A DNA stretch of 64,000 nt from Nocardia vulneris (GTDB taxonomy: Bacteria; Actinomycetota; Actinomycetes; Mycobacteriales; Mycobacteriaceae). Under the pieces are notes generated by a model, which was not told the origin of the DNA, searched no databases, and was given only the letters and a program-made list of their open reading frames with translations. The DNA is taken from positions 1 through 64,000 of the forward strand of contig NZ_BDCI01000052.1 in NCBI RefSeq assembly GCF_001613425.1, in the 5' to 3' direction. The translations under genes were made by a program, and so were the position numbers. Positions 17,316 through 26,173 of the stretch are shown here, piece by piece; within the stretch, counting starts at the first letter, position 1; each line of letters starts with the position of its first letter.

Positions 17316-18194
17316 TCACAGCGCGGTGTCGGATTGCGCCGCGGCGCGCTCGTTCCCGATCTCGTGCCGATAGCCGATCAGCACGGTGCAGATCAACGAC
17401 AGCGCCACCACGGTCTCAGCGATGAAGAACGAACCGAAGTCGATGACCGACCCGATGGGCGGCCCACCCGGAACCGCGTTGCGCAGCGGGATCATCGCGA
17501 ACAGCACCGCGGCCATCAAGGTATTGGCCGGCCAGATCAGCCCGCGCCGGCCGGAAAGCACGTAGAACGCCGCGGTCGCGGCGGCCAGCGCCAGCCCGAG
17601 CATCAGCACCATGACGAAGAGCGCGAAGGTGCGCGACGCGGTCGAACGCGTCACTGTCACAACGCTTCCGACGACGTCACCGCGCTGTTCGGCGTTCACC
17701 TTCGGCGCCACCTTGAAGAAGGTGTCGAGGCTGTACAGATTGATCGAGATCGGCACGACGGCCACACCGCTGGTCGCGAGGACATCGATGTCGGCGGTGT
17801 ATCTGTCGAACGGATAGTCGGTGATCATCCCGTTGCCGCCCATGGCAATCCGCAGCTCCGACGCGGACAGCAACTCACCGGCCTTCGCCTGAATCGGCTG
17901 CGACTTCAGGCCATACAGCTCGATCACCGTGTCCGCCCGGAACCGCCCGGACTCGTCGGCGAGCACGCCGCGCGGAGTCGGCAGCACCTGAACGCTCATT
18001 TCCTGCATGACAGCATCGATCTGGATGATCGTCACGTCGAGATCGATGCGGTCCGGGGTGTCGATATCGCCGATCATGTGCATGGTCTGGCCGTGATCCC
18101 GCTGCACGGCGTACAACTGCAGACTGATCGCCAACGCGGCGACGACGACCACGATCGCCGCGATCGCCGCGAAGGTCTTCCGATACCTCGTCAC
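17316..18194 (-). CDS. DUF4436-like membrane protein
   Basis: About 292 residues. One N-terminal transmembrane helix (~residues 8-26) is followed by a ~150-residue extracytoplasmic beta-rich region containing GGNGMITDYPFDRYTADIDV. Three C-terminal helices follow (FALFVMVLMLGLALAAATAA, NTLMAAVLFAMIPLRNAVPG, FFIAETVVALSLICTVLIG). The topology and the YPFDRYxADID motif match the DUF4436 family, whose function is unknown. The GTG at 18194 is preferred because GGAGG lies 6 nt upstream; an ATG at 18260 would add an unconserved segment. Cotranscription with the PPOX gene upstream is possible, with a gap of about 110 bp. Confidence 0.75.
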   Translation of the reverse strand: MTRYRKTFAAIAAIVVVVAALAISLQLYAVQRDHGQTMHMIGDIDTPDRIDLDVTIIQIDAVMQEMSVQVLPTPRGVLADESGRFRADTVIELYGLKSQPIQAKAGELLSASELRIAMGGNGMITDYPFDRYTADIDVLATSGVAVVPISINLYSLDTFFKVAPKVNAEQRGDVVGSVVTVTRSTASRTFALFVMVLMLGLALAAATAAFYVLSGRRGLIWPANTLMAAVLFAMIPLRNAVPGGPPIGSVIDFGSFFIAETVVALSLICTVLIGYRHEIGNERAAAQSDTAL

Positions 18195-18304
18195 GCTCGC
18201 CTCCGGGCCTGAGGGGGTGGTGCGGAACAAGCAGCCACCCCACCATAGGGTCCGCGGCATTCAGTGCACAGCTACGACTCGGCAACCGAGTACGGTGTCC
18301 GGTT

Positions 18305-18997
18305 TCAGCGCACCGGGAGCAGCGCGCGGCCGGCTCTGTCGAGCACATCGGACGGCACCTCGACGCCCGGATCCAGGTCGGCCGAGCCGATCGGCGCGCC
18401 CCAGACCTGCCGCACCGGCAGCACACCGGCCCATACGCCGCCGGTCTCGATATCGGCTGCGTCGTCGTTGGGTCCGCCCGACCTGACTTTGACCGAGGCT
18501 TCGGTGAGATCCAGCGCGAGCACCACGGTGGCGGCGAGTTCCTTCTTGCTCGGCGGCCGCACTCGCGACCAGGCCCCCGGCGCGGCATGCTCGGTGATCA
18601 CCTCGAGCGCGCGCACCCGCTGCGCCGGATCGGTGACCTCCACCGCACGACCGTGCACCACCGCGGAGCGGTAGTTCATCGAGAAGTGCATCGCCGAACG
18701 GGCGTAGACGATGCCGTCGACCAGGGTGACGGCGACCGAGACGGGCCCGGTCATGGCCGCCCGCAGGTTGCCCGCGCCGGTCGAGCCGTGCAGGTAGAGG
18801 GTGTCACCCTCGCGCCCGTAGATGGTCGGCAGCACCACCGGCGCGCCACCGAGCAGCACGCCGAGGTGGCAGATCAGGCCCGCGTCGAGCACCGCGTCGA
18901 GTTCGGCGCGATCGCCGCGCGCCCGCTCCTTCGAGCGCGTCACGGTGCTGCGCGGGGTCGGCGAGAGCGGGGTCCGGGGATCGACTGAGCGGGTCAT
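18305..18997 (-). CDS. Pyridoxamine 5'-phosphate oxidase family (PPOX/NimA-like) flavoprotein
   Basis: A 230-residue split-beta-barrel flavin-binding protein. The segments LICHLGVLLGGAPVVLPTIY, DTLYLHGSTGAG and SMNYRSAVVHGRAVEV are typical of the NimA-like branch of the PPOX family. It binds FMN or F420-like cofactor in relatives and is not necessarily a true PdxH. It is divergent from a MocR regulator, a very common pairing. The shared promoter contains repeats resembling PdxR boxes, so regulation by pyridoxal phosphate status is likely. The start ATG at 18997 gives MTRSVDPRTP. Confidence 0.85.
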   Translation of the reverse strand: MTRSVDPRTPLSPTPRSTVTRSKERARGDRAELDAVLDAGLICHLGVLLGGAPVVLPTIYGREGDTLYLHGSTGAGNLRAAMTGPVSVAVTLVDGIVYARSAMHFSMNYRSAVVHGRAVEVTDPAQRVRALEVITEHAAPGAWSRVRPPSKKELAATVVLALDLTEASVKVRSGGPNDDAADIETGGVWAGVLPVRQVWGAPIGSADLDPGVEVPSDVLDRAGRALLPVR

Positions 18998-19017
18998 ATG
19001 ACCAGGATCGGGCGCGT

Positions 19018-19066
19018 AGTGGCATTATCAAAGTGCCAATTCAGCGAAATCTACACAGTCCACTTT
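19018..19066. promoter_or_regulatory. PdxR/MocR-like repeat boxes between the PPOX gene and its regulator
   Basis: Three related heptamer-like boxes lie in the 79-bp divergent gap. AGTGGCATT (19018-19026) and AGTGCCAAT (19032-19040) are direct repeats 14 bp apart. AAAGTGGACT is on the minus strand at 19057-19066. The last closely resembles the box recalled for the corynebacterial PdxR regulator (AAAGTGG followed by A/T-CTA). Direct plus inverted half-sites are typical of MocR proteins. Confidence 0.55.
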
Positions 19067-19076
19067 TGAGGTCACC

Positions 19077-20444
19077 GTGCTCGACGAACTCCCGCTCGAT
19101 CTCGACCGCGCGCTGCCCGCACCGTTGTCGGTCCAGGTCGCCGACGGGTTGCGGGCCGCGGCGACCAACGGCCTGCTGCGCGGCGGCGACCGGCTGCCGT
19201 CTTCGCGTTCGCTCGCGGTCCGGCTCGGCGTCAGCCGGACCGTGGTGGCCGCGGCCTACGACCAACTGCACGCCGAGGGCTGGATCGACGGCAAACGCGG
19301 TTCCGGCACCTACCTGACCACCGCACCACCCGCCACGCCCACCCGCGCGTTCCGGTCCGGCGCCGCGGACAGCGAACCGCACCTGCGCGACCTGGAACCC
19401 GGCGCACCGTGCTCCGACGCGATCGACCGCGCCGCCTGGCGGCGTGCGTGGCGCTCCGCCGCCGACCTGTCGCCGATGGTGCGGCGCGACCGCGCCGGTG
19501 AGCCGGAGTACCGCACCGCGATCGTCGAACATCTGCTGCGCCACCGCGGCCTGGGCGCGGGCAGCGACACCACGCTGCTCGCGACCGCCGGAACCAGTTC
19601 CGCGGTAGGCGAACTCGCCGCCGCACTGCTGCGGCCGGGTGACGCGGTGGCGTTGGAGGATCCCGGATACCACCGCGCCGCAGGCGCTTTCACGGCGGCC
19701 GGGGTGCGCGTGCTGCCGGTGCCGGTCGACGCGCACGGCCTGCGCGTCGATCTGCTGCCGCCGCAGATCAAGGCCGTGTATTGCACGCCGGCGCACCAGT
19801 TTCCGCTCGGCCCGCGGTTGCCCGCCGCGCGCCGTGTTGCCCTCGTCGAACACGCGAGGCGGCACGGCCTGCTGATCATCGAAGACGACTACGACGGCGA
19901 ATTGCGTTACGACACCGCGCCTTTACCACTCCTCGCGGCGATGGCACCGGATGTCGTGGTACACCTCGGCACGACGAGCAAGATCCTCTCGCCGACTCTC
20001 GGCGTCGGCTGGCTGCTCGCCCGGCCCGCGATCGCCGACGCGGTGGTCGCGCACCGGAACCGGACCGGCACCTGCCCGAGTCCGGCGGGCCAGCAGGTGT
20101 TCGTGTCGCTGGCCGCGCACGGCGATCTGGCCCGGCATCTGCGCAGGCTGCGCCGCGAACTGCCGCCGCGCCGGGCCTTGGTGGTGGCCGAGCTGCGTCG
20201 CCGTGGGCTCGACGTGCTCGGCGACGACGCGGGCACCCACGTCGTGGTACCGCTCACCTCGGCCGAGGCGGAGGAGCGCGCGGTGACGCTGGCCCGCGCG
20301 CAGGGCGTCGCGCTGGACGGATTGGCCCGCTACCACCTGGGCCCGCAACGGCACTTCGGTGTCGCGCTCGGCTACACCGCACTGTCCTTGCCCGACCTGG
20401 CCGCGGCCGTCCCGATCGCCGCCGCGTGCCTGGCGCGGTCGTAG
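19077..20444 (+). CDS. MocR-type GntR regulator with aminotransferase-like domain (PdxR-like)
   Basis: A 455-residue fusion. Residues ~10-80 form a GntR winged helix, with LSVQVADGLRAAATNGLLRG then DRLPSSRSLAVRLGVSRTVV. Residues ~110-455 are a fold-type I aminotransferase-like domain that binds PLP. The PLP-lysine region is GTTSKILSPTLGVGWLLA and the aspartate segment is IIEDDYDGELRYD. Members such as PdxR sense PLP and control vitamin B6 genes. Start is a GTG at 19077, placed immediately after the regulatory boxes. Its divergent neighbour is a PPOX protein. It is followed after 1 bp by a DUF2630 gene, so it probably leads an operon. Confidence 0.9.
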   Translation: MLDELPLDLDRALPAPLSVQVADGLRAAATNGLLRGGDRLPSSRSLAVRLGVSRTVVAAAYDQLHAEGWIDGKRGSGTYLTTAPPATPTRAFRSGAADSEPHLRDLEPGAPCSDAIDRAAWRRAWRSAADLSPMVRRDRAGEPEYRTAIVEHLLRHRGLGAGSDTTLLATAGTSSAVGELAAALLRPGDAVALEDPGYHRAAGAFTAAGVRVLPVPVDAHGLRVDLLPPQIKAVYCTPAHQFPLGPRLPAARRVALVEHARRHGLLIIEDDYDGELRYDTAPLPLLAAMAPDVVVHLGTTSKILSPTLGVGWLLARPAIADAVVAHRNRTGTCPSPAGQQVFVSLAAHGDLARHLRRLRRELPPRRALVVAELRRRGLDVLGDDAGTHVVVPLTSAEAEERAVTLARAQGVALDGLARYHLGPQRHFGVALGYTALSLPDLAAAVPIAAACLARS

Positions 20445-20445
20445 C

Positions 20446-20700
20446 ATGGTCGACATGACCGAACAGGACGTTCTGGCACGCATCAAGGCACTGGTCGAGC
20501 AGGAGCACGAGCTCCGCGCACAGGCCACCAAGGGTGAGCTCGATCCCAAGACCGAACGCCGGCAGCTCGCCGAGCTCGAGGTGATGCTGGACCAGGCGTG
20601 GGACCTGCTGCGGCATCGCAGGGCACGCATCGACCAGGGCGAGTCCCCGGACGGCGCCGAACCCAGCTCACCGGCACAGGTCGAGGGCTACCTGCAGTAG
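20446..20700 (+). CDS. DUF2630 family small protein
   Basis: An 84-residue (or 81 from the inner ATG at 20455) charged helical protein. The conserved pattern EQDVLARIKALVEQEHELR, then TERRQLAELEVMLDQAWDLL and RRARIDQGESPD, matches the DUF2630 family found across actinobacteria. Function is unknown. It begins 1 bp after the MocR stop and ends 8 bp before the flavoprotein start, so it is probably the middle gene of a three-gene transcript. Confidence 0.85.
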   Translation: MVDMTEQDVLARIKALVEQEHELRAQATKGELDPKTERRQLAELEVMLDQAWDLLRHRRARIDQGESPDGAEPSSPAQVEGYLQ

Positions 20701-20708
20701 CCGCGACG

Positions 20709-22142
20709 ATGCCGAGCGAGACGACCGAATACGACGTCATCGTGATCGGTGGCGGACCGGCGGGCGAGAACGCCGCCGCCTACGCGATCGCCGGGAGCGA
20801 GCGCACCGCTGTGCTCGTGGAACGCGAACTCGTCGGCGGCGAATGTTCCTACTGGGCCTGCATTCCGAGCAAGGCACTGTTGCGGCCGGGTCATGTGCTC
20901 GCCGCCGCGCAGGCGATGGACGGGATCACCGCGACCGGCCTCGACGTCGCCGCCGTGCTGCGGCGCCGTGATTCGTTCGCCGGGCACGACGACTCCTCCC
21001 AGGTGAAATGGGCGAACGACAATCGCATCGACGTGGTGCGCGGCACCGGGCGACTCGCCGGTCCGCGCCGCGTCGAGGTCGACGGCCGGACGCTGACCGC
21101 GCGCCACGCGGTCGTCCTGGCAACCGGCACCACCGCGAACATTCCCGACATCCCCGGCCTGCGCGACGCGCTGCCGTGGGTCTCCCGCGACGCCACGAAT
21201 CTGCACGAGGTGCCCGGGCGGGTGCTCGTCATCGGCGGCGGAGTCGTCGCCTGCGAGGCAGCGACCTGGTTGGCCGCGCTCGGCGCGCAGGTCAGCCTGG
21301 TCGTGCGCGGCGACAGGGTGCTGACCTCCGCGGAACCGTTCGCGGGCGAACGCGTCGTCGCGGCGCTCACCGAGCGCGGCGTGCGTGTCCTGCTGAACAC
21401 CACTCCGGTGAGCGTGCGCCGCCCCGGCGCGAAGGACACCGGCGAGGGACGCGTGCACGGCGGCCCGGTCACCGTGCGGCTGCACCGCGCGCAGGGCGAG
21501 GACGAGATCGAGGTCGACGAGATCATCGTGGCCGCAGGACGCACCCCGGCCACCGCGGGCCTCGGCTTGGCCGAAGTCGGCCTGCCGGACGGTTATGTCG
21601 AGGTCGACGACCAACTGACCGTGCGTGGCGTGGACGGCGACTGGCTGTACTGCGTCGGCGACCTGAACCATCGCGCCGCCCTCACGCATATGGGCAAGTA
21701 CCAGGCCAGGGTGTGCGGTGACGTGATCGCGGCCCGCGCCGAAGGACGCCCGCTCACCGACGCCCGGTTCGCCGCGAGCGCCGATCACGCGCAGGTCCCC
21801 CAGGTGGTGTTCACCGCGCCTGAGGTCGCCGCTGTCGGGCTCACCGAGGCGGCCGCGCGCGCCGCGGGCCACGCCGTCGAGACGGTGGAACTCGATATCG
21901 CCGTGGCCGGATCCTCGTTGGCGCGCAACGACTTCGCGGGCCACGCGAAGCTGGTCATCGATCCGGTCACCGACACGCTGCTCGGCGCCACCTTCGTCGG
22001 TCCCGAGGTGGGTGAGCAGCTGCACGCGGCCACCATCGCGGTGGTGGGCAAGGTACCGCTGACAACCCTGTGGCACGCAGTGCCCGCGTTTCCCGCCGTG
22101 AGCGAGTTCTGGTTACGTCTGTTGGAGGCCCGCCGCGCGTAG
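20709..22142 (+). CDS. FAD/NAD(P)-dependent disulfide-reductase-like flavoprotein
   Basis: A 477-residue member of the dihydrolipoamide dehydrogenase/mercuric reductase superfamily. The FAD dinucleotide fold is VIVIGGGPAGENAAAYA, the NAD(P) fold is VLVIGGGVVACEAATWLA, and the second FAD motif is CVGDLNHRAALTHMGKYQ. The redox-cysteine motif is present but spaced as GGECSYWACIPSKAL (C-x4-C). At the C-terminus, where true reductases have HPTxSE with a catalytic His-Glu pair, the sequence is FPAVSE, so the His is replaced by Phe. It may reduce a quinone or act as a diaphorase rather than a classical disulfide reductase. This is inference from the changed residue. Confidence 0.87.
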   Translation: MPSETTEYDVIVIGGGPAGENAAAYAIAGSERTAVLVERELVGGECSYWACIPSKALLRPGHVLAAAQAMDGITATGLDVAAVLRRRDSFAGHDDSSQVKWANDNRIDVVRGTGRLAGPRRVEVDGRTLTARHAVVLATGTTANIPDIPGLRDALPWVSRDATNLHEVPGRVLVIGGGVVACEAATWLAALGAQVSLVVRGDRVLTSAEPFAGERVVAALTERGVRVLLNTTPVSVRRPGAKDTGEGRVHGGPVTVRLHRAQGEDEIEVDEIIVAAGRTPATAGLGLAEVGLPDGYVEVDDQLTVRGVDGDWLYCVGDLNHRAALTHMGKYQARVCGDVIAARAEGRPLTDARFAASADHAQVPQVVFTAPEVAAVGLTEAAARAAGHAVETVELDIAVAGSSLARNDFAGHAKLVIDPVTDTLLGATFVGPEVGEQLHAATIAVVGKVPLTTLWHAVPAFPAVSEFWLRLLEARRA

Positions 22143-22155
22143 CTACCATCGGTGG

Positions 22156-23673
22156 ATGGTGGCATCGACAGATATCCAGACCGCCGACGGAGTCGTCCGG
22201 GGTCGTCGTGGCCGCCGCGTGCTGCGCTGGCGGTCCCTCCCCTACGCGGCCGCACCGGTGGGCGACTTGCGCTTTCGCGCCCCACAGCCGGTGGTCCCCT
22301 GGGCCGGGGTGCGCGAATGCACCGAATTCGGGTTCGCCGCGATGCAGCACCGCACCGGCGCGCGGATCGGGCCGCGGCGCTACCAGCCCACCAACGAGGA
22401 CGCGCTGACACTGAATGTCACCGTGCCCGTCACCCCGTCCGCCACGCCGCGTCCGGTACTCGTGTTCATCCACGGGGGCGGGTACCTCATCGGCACGTCG
22501 GCGCTGAGCCTCTACTCCGGTGCCCGGCTGGCCCTGCGCGGGGACGTGGTCATGGTGTCGCTGAACTACCGGCTCGGCGCGTTCGGTTACGTCGACTTCA
22601 GTGAATTCAGCACTCCGGAGCACACTTTCGAGTCGAACCTGGGGCTGCGCGACCAGGTCGCCGCGTTGCGGTGGGTACGGGCCAACATCGCGGCGTTCGG
22701 CGGCGATCCGGACAACGTGACGATCTTCGGCGAATCGGCGGGCGCGCACGCGGTATTGAGCCTGCTCGCCACGCCTGCCGCGAAAGGCCTTTTCCATCAA
22801 GCCATTGCACAGAGTCCACCGGCGGACTGGGCGATGACCGCCGAGGACGCCCGGGCCTTCGCGCGCCGGTGCGTCACCGAACTCGGCGCCACCCCGGAGA
22901 CCGCGGCGCAGACGCTGCGCACCGCGAGCGCCAACGATATTCGGCGCGCGGTCGATCGGAGCAGCGGCCGGGTGCTGCGCGAACATCGCGGCTTGTTCCC
23001 GGTCGCGCCGGTGGTCGACGGCGATTTCCTGCCGCAGGCGCCCATCGATGCGATCGTCGACGGCAACGCGCACCGGGTGCCACTGATCATCGGCACCAAC
23101 CGCGACGAAGGGACGCTGTTCGCGAAGTTCGCCGACTCGCTGCCCACCACGGCGGAGCGCCTGCGGGCCGCGGTCGGTTCCGCCGCGGCCGAATCCCGTA
23201 TCGCCGCAGCCTATCCCGGGTATCCAGCGGCGCGGGCGGCCGTGCGCGCGGGCGGCGATTTCGTCTTCTGGCGGCCCTCGGTCCGCGTGATGGCGGGGCA
23301 CAGCAAGTACGCACCCACCTACGCCTACCGCTACGACTTCGCGCCGCGCGCGTTGCAGCTCCTGGGCCTGGGCGCCTCGCACGCCACCGACCTCGTTCCC
23401 GTCTTCGGCGGCGGCGAGGCCTCGTTCGGCCTCGCCTTCACCGCGGCGGGTGGCCGGCGCGGGCTACAAGCCGTGACCCGCCAGTTCCAGGACAACTGGC
23501 TCGCACTCGCGCGCACCGGCGCGCCGCTGCCGTCCTGGCCGCCCTACACCGAGTCCCGCCGCACGACGCTGATCATCGACTACCCCACGCGCGTCGAGCA
23601 CGACCCGGACCAGGCCAAACGCCTTGCCTGGCAAGACATCCGAATTCCCACCCTGCGTGCGCGGGCTACTTGA
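22156..23673 (+). CDS. Carboxylesterase, type B (alpha/beta hydrolase)
   Basis: A 505-residue carboxylesterase/para-nitrobenzyl-esterase-type enzyme. The oxyanion region is VFIHGGGYLIGTSALS and the nucleophile elbow is FGESAGAHAV (Ser near residue 196). The acidic residue lies in GTNRDEGTLF and the probable histidine in GASHATDLVPVFGG. There is no signal peptide, so it is likely cytosolic. It hydrolyses ester substrates, natural substrate unknown. It starts 13 bp after the flavoprotein stop. Its last 8 bp overlap the convergent DNA glycosylase gene. Confidence 0.92.
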   Translation: MVASTDIQTADGVVRGRRGRRVLRWRSLPYAAAPVGDLRFRAPQPVVPWAGVRECTEFGFAAMQHRTGARIGPRRYQPTNEDALTLNVTVPVTPSATPRPVLVFIHGGGYLIGTSALSLYSGARLALRGDVVMVSLNYRLGAFGYVDFSEFSTPEHTFESNLGLRDQVAALRWVRANIAAFGGDPDNVTIFGESAGAHAVLSLLATPAAKGLFHQAIAQSPPADWAMTAEDARAFARRCVTELGATPETAAQTLRTASANDIRRAVDRSSGRVLREHRGLFPVAPVVDGDFLPQAPIDAIVDGNAHRVPLIIGTNRDEGTLFAKFADSLPTTAERLRAAVGSAAAESRIAAAYPGYPAARAAVRAGGDFVFWRPSVRVMAGHSKYAPTYAYRYDFAPRALQLLGLGASHATDLVPVFGGGEASFGLAFTAAGGRRGLQAVTRQFQDNWLALARTGAPLPSWPPYTESRRTTLIIDYPTRVEHDPDQAKRLAWQDIRIPTLRARAT

Positions 23674-24535
23674 GCAGGCGCGACATCCGGCGGTCGGCCA
23701 AGATCTTGCCGCCGGTCTGACAGGTCGGGCAGTACTGGAAGGAACGTTCCGCGTAGGAGACCTCGCGGACGGTGTCGCCGCAGACCGGGCACGGCAGACC
23801 GGTCCGCGCGTGCACCCGCATGCCGGAGCGTTTCTCGCCCTTGAGCCGAGCGGCGTCCTGACCGACCGATCGCTGCACAGCGTCGGACAGCACCGCCCGC
23901 ATCGCCGCGTACAATTCGGAGACCTTGTCCGCCGCAAGGGTTTTGGTATTGGCGAACGGCGATATCCGTGCGGTGTGCAGTATCTCGTCGGAGTAGGCGT
24001 TGCCGATGCCCGCCAGCAGGGTCTGATCAACGATCGCGGTCTTGATCCGCTGGGAGGTACCGCGCAGGATCTCGGCGAACTCCTCCTCGGTCACCGCGAG
24101 GGCGTCGGGCCCGAGCCGGGCGATGCCGGGGACCAGTTTCGGGTCCTCGACGATGTACACCGCGAGCCGCTTCTTGGTGCCGGCCTCGGTCAGATCGATC
24201 GCGGGCGTCGCGCCCTCGGGGGTGAAGAAGTGCACGCGCAACGCCAGCGGACTCTTGCCGCCCGGCTTCGGCGGCGTCTGGCTCGGCTCGTCGATCCAGC
24301 GTAACCAGCCGCCCCGGGACAGATGCGTGATCAGCCACAGCCCGCCGCAGTCCATGCCGAGGAATTTGCCCCAGCGGCCCGCACCCGTCACATCCCGGCC
24401 GGACAGCGCGGTCACCGCCGGATCGAAGGTCTTCACGGCGCTCAACGCCGCGACATCCACACGCCCCACCACGGCGCCGACCGCATGTTCCCGCAGGAAC
24501 TGCGCCAACGCCTCCACTTCAGGTAGTTCGGGCAC
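23666..24535 (-). CDS. Fpg/Nei family DNA glycosylase/AP lyase
   Basis: A 289-residue base-excision-repair enzyme. The start is GTG, giving MPELPEVEAL with the catalytic N-terminal proline and the following glutamate in place. The helix-two-turn-helix is GIGNAYSDEILHTARISPFA. The C-terminal zinc finger CPVCGDTVREVSYAERSFQY ends in CPTC, giving a CxxC-x16-CxxC layout. It removes oxidised purines or pyrimidines, and the Fpg versus Nei preference cannot be settled by eye. The gene is convergent with and overlaps the carboxylesterase by 8 bp. Confidence 0.93.
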   Translation of the reverse strand: MPELPEVEALAQFLREHAVGAVVGRVDVAALSAVKTFDPAVTALSGRDVTGAGRWGKFLGMDCGGLWLITHLSRGGWLRWIDEPSQTPPKPGGKSPLALRVHFFTPEGATPAIDLTEAGTKKRLAVYIVEDPKLVPGIARLGPDALAVTEEEFAEILRGTSQRIKTAIVDQTLLAGIGNAYSDEILHTARISPFANTKTLAADKVSELYAAMRAVLSDAVQRSVGQDAARLKGEKRSGMRVHARTGLPCPVCGDTVREVSYAERSFQYCPTCQTGGKILADRRMSRLLK

Positions 24536-24588
24536 CTGCCCAGGCTACCGGTGACCACCGACATCAGCAGGCCGGTCGGGCCCGCGGG

Positions 24589-25326
24589 TCAGCCGCGACG
24601 CAGCAGGTAGACGTCCATGATCCAGCCTTTTTCGGCACGCAAGCGGGTCCGGCGCTCGACGATCTGCTGTTCGACCTCGCGCAGCGGGCCCGCGATCAAG
24701 GTCTCGTCCGGCATGCCGAGATAGGCGCCCCACCAAATGTGCACGTCGTTGCCCGGCACCTCGGTGAACGTGCACTCGCCGTCCAGCATCACCACTGCCG
24801 AATCGGCGAGCCCTTCCTCGCGCAGCCGCCGGCCCGTCGTGATGTGCACCGGCTCGCCGATCCGGTGCAGCACCAGCCGATGCCGCGCGGCCAGCGCCTG
24901 CACGCTCGTCACGCCCGGGATCACCTCGTAGTCGAACCGCACGGTGCCGCGCGCGAGCACCCGCTCGATCATCCGCAGGGTGCTGTCGTACAGCGACGGA
25001 TCGCCCCACACCAGGATGCCGCCGACGCCCTCGGCCGCGGCGAACGCCGCCGCCAGCAGCGCGGCCCGGCGCTCGTGCCAGTCCTCGACGACGCCCTGGT
25101 AGTCGGCGGGCGCGCGGTCCCGCGGCGGATCGGCGATCTCCACGATCCGATACGGCCGCTCGACGTGCTCGGCCAGGATCGCGGTCCGCACGTCGACCAG
25201 CTCCTGTTTCTCCGCGCCCTTGCCGATCACGAAGAAAACGTCGACCTGCCGCAGCGCCTTGACGGCCTGCATCGTCACCTGGTCGGGATCGCCCGCGCCG
25301 ATGCCGATGACCGAGAGCTTGTGCAT
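24589..25326 (-). CDS. cobF: Precorrin-6A synthase (deacetylating) CobF
   Basis: A 245-residue SAM-dependent tetrapyrrole methylase of the aerobic cobalamin pathway. It methylates C1 of precorrin-5 with loss of acetate. The N-terminal SAM loop is VIGIGAGDPDQVTMQAV, with ILVWGDPSLYDSTLRMIERV and YEVIPGVTSVQALAARHRLV following. CobF-specific features include the region VDVFFVIGKGAEKQELVDVR. The ATG is at 25326; a longer frame to 25458 has no family resemblance. No other cobalamin gene is nearby and no B12 riboswitch is seen, so it stands alone, divergent from thyA. Confidence 0.95.
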   Translation of the reverse strand: MHKLSVIGIGAGDPDQVTMQAVKALRQVDVFFVIGKGAEKQELVDVRTAILAEHVERPYRIVEIADPPRDRAPADYQGVVEDWHERRAALLAAAFAAAEGVGGILVWGDPSLYDSTLRMIERVLARGTVRFDYEVIPGVTSVQALAARHRLVLHRIGEPVHITTGRRLREEGLADSAVVMLDGECTFTEVPGNDVHIWWGAYLGMPDETLIAGPLREVEQQIVERRTRLRAEKGWIMDVYLLRRG

Positions 25327-25369
25327 GCGCCGAGCTTGCCAAACGCCGCGAAGGCTAGAGTTGGCAGGC

Positions 25370-26173
25370 GTGGCGACGACCGATACCCAGTACGAGGACC
25401 TGCTCCGACTGGTACTCGCATCCGGCACGAACAAGGCGGACCGCACCGGCACCGGCACGCGCAGCGTCTTCGGTCACCAGCTGCGCTATGACCTGTCCAA
25501 GGGCTTCCCGCTGATCACCACCAAAAAGGTGCATCTGAAATCGATCGTCTACGAATTGCTGTGGTTTCTGCGCGGCGATTCCAACGCGACCTGGTTGCAG
25601 GAGCACGGCGTCTCCATCTGGGACGAATGGGCCGATGCCGACGGCGAACTGGGCCCGGTCTACGGCGTCCAATGGCGATCCTGGCCGACGCCGGACGGCA
25701 CCCACATCGATCAGATCGCCGAGGTCCTGCAGACGCTGCGCACCAACCCGGACTCGCGGCGCATGCTGGTATCGGCTTGGAACGTCGCGGAATTGGACAA
25801 GATGGCGCTGGCCCCCTGCCACGCCTTCTTCCAGTTCTACGTGGCCGACGGGCGGCTGTCCTGCCAGCTGTATCAGCGCAGCGCCGACCTCTTCCTCGGC
25901 GTGCCGTTCAATATCGCCAGCTACGCGCTGCTCACCCACATGGTGGCGCAGCAGACCGAGCTCGAGCCCGGCGATTTCATCTGGACCGGTGGCGACTGCC
26001 ATATCTACGACAACCACCTCGATCAGGTCGGCGAGCAGCTGTCCCGGGATCCGTACCCGTTCCCGACGCTGCGCCTGCGTCCCGCGCCGACGCTGTTCGA
26101 CTACGTCTACGAGGACGTGGAAGTGGTCGGCTACCAGCATCATCCGGCGATCAAGGCACCGGTCGCGGTGTGA
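25370..26173 (+). CDS. thyA: Thymidylate synthase ThyA
   Basis: A 267-residue folate-dependent thymidylate synthase converting dUMP to dTMP with methylene-tetrahydrofolate. Signatures are KADRTGTGTRSVFGHQLRYD, GFPLITTKKVHLKSIVYELL, the catalytic cysteine in LAPCHAFFQFYV and QLYQRSADLFLGVPFNIASY. The start is the GTG at 25370; the longer upstream frame runs antisense through cobF. The stop overlaps the folA GTG (GTGA), so both are translated from one mRNA. This gives the usual ThyA/DHFR coupling: ThyA produces dihydrofolate, which the next enzyme recycles. Confidence 0.98.
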   Translation: MATTDTQYEDLLRLVLASGTNKADRTGTGTRSVFGHQLRYDLSKGFPLITTKKVHLKSIVYELLWFLRGDSNATWLQEHGVSIWDEWADADGELGPVYGVQWRSWPTPDGTHIDQIAEVLQTLRTNPDSRRMLVSAWNVAELDKMALAPCHAFFQFYVADGRLSCQLYQRSADLFLGVPFNIASYALLTHMVAQQTELEPGDFIWTGGDCHIYDNHLDQVGEQLSRDPYPFPTLRLRPAPTLFDYVYEDVEVVGYQHHPAIKAPVAV

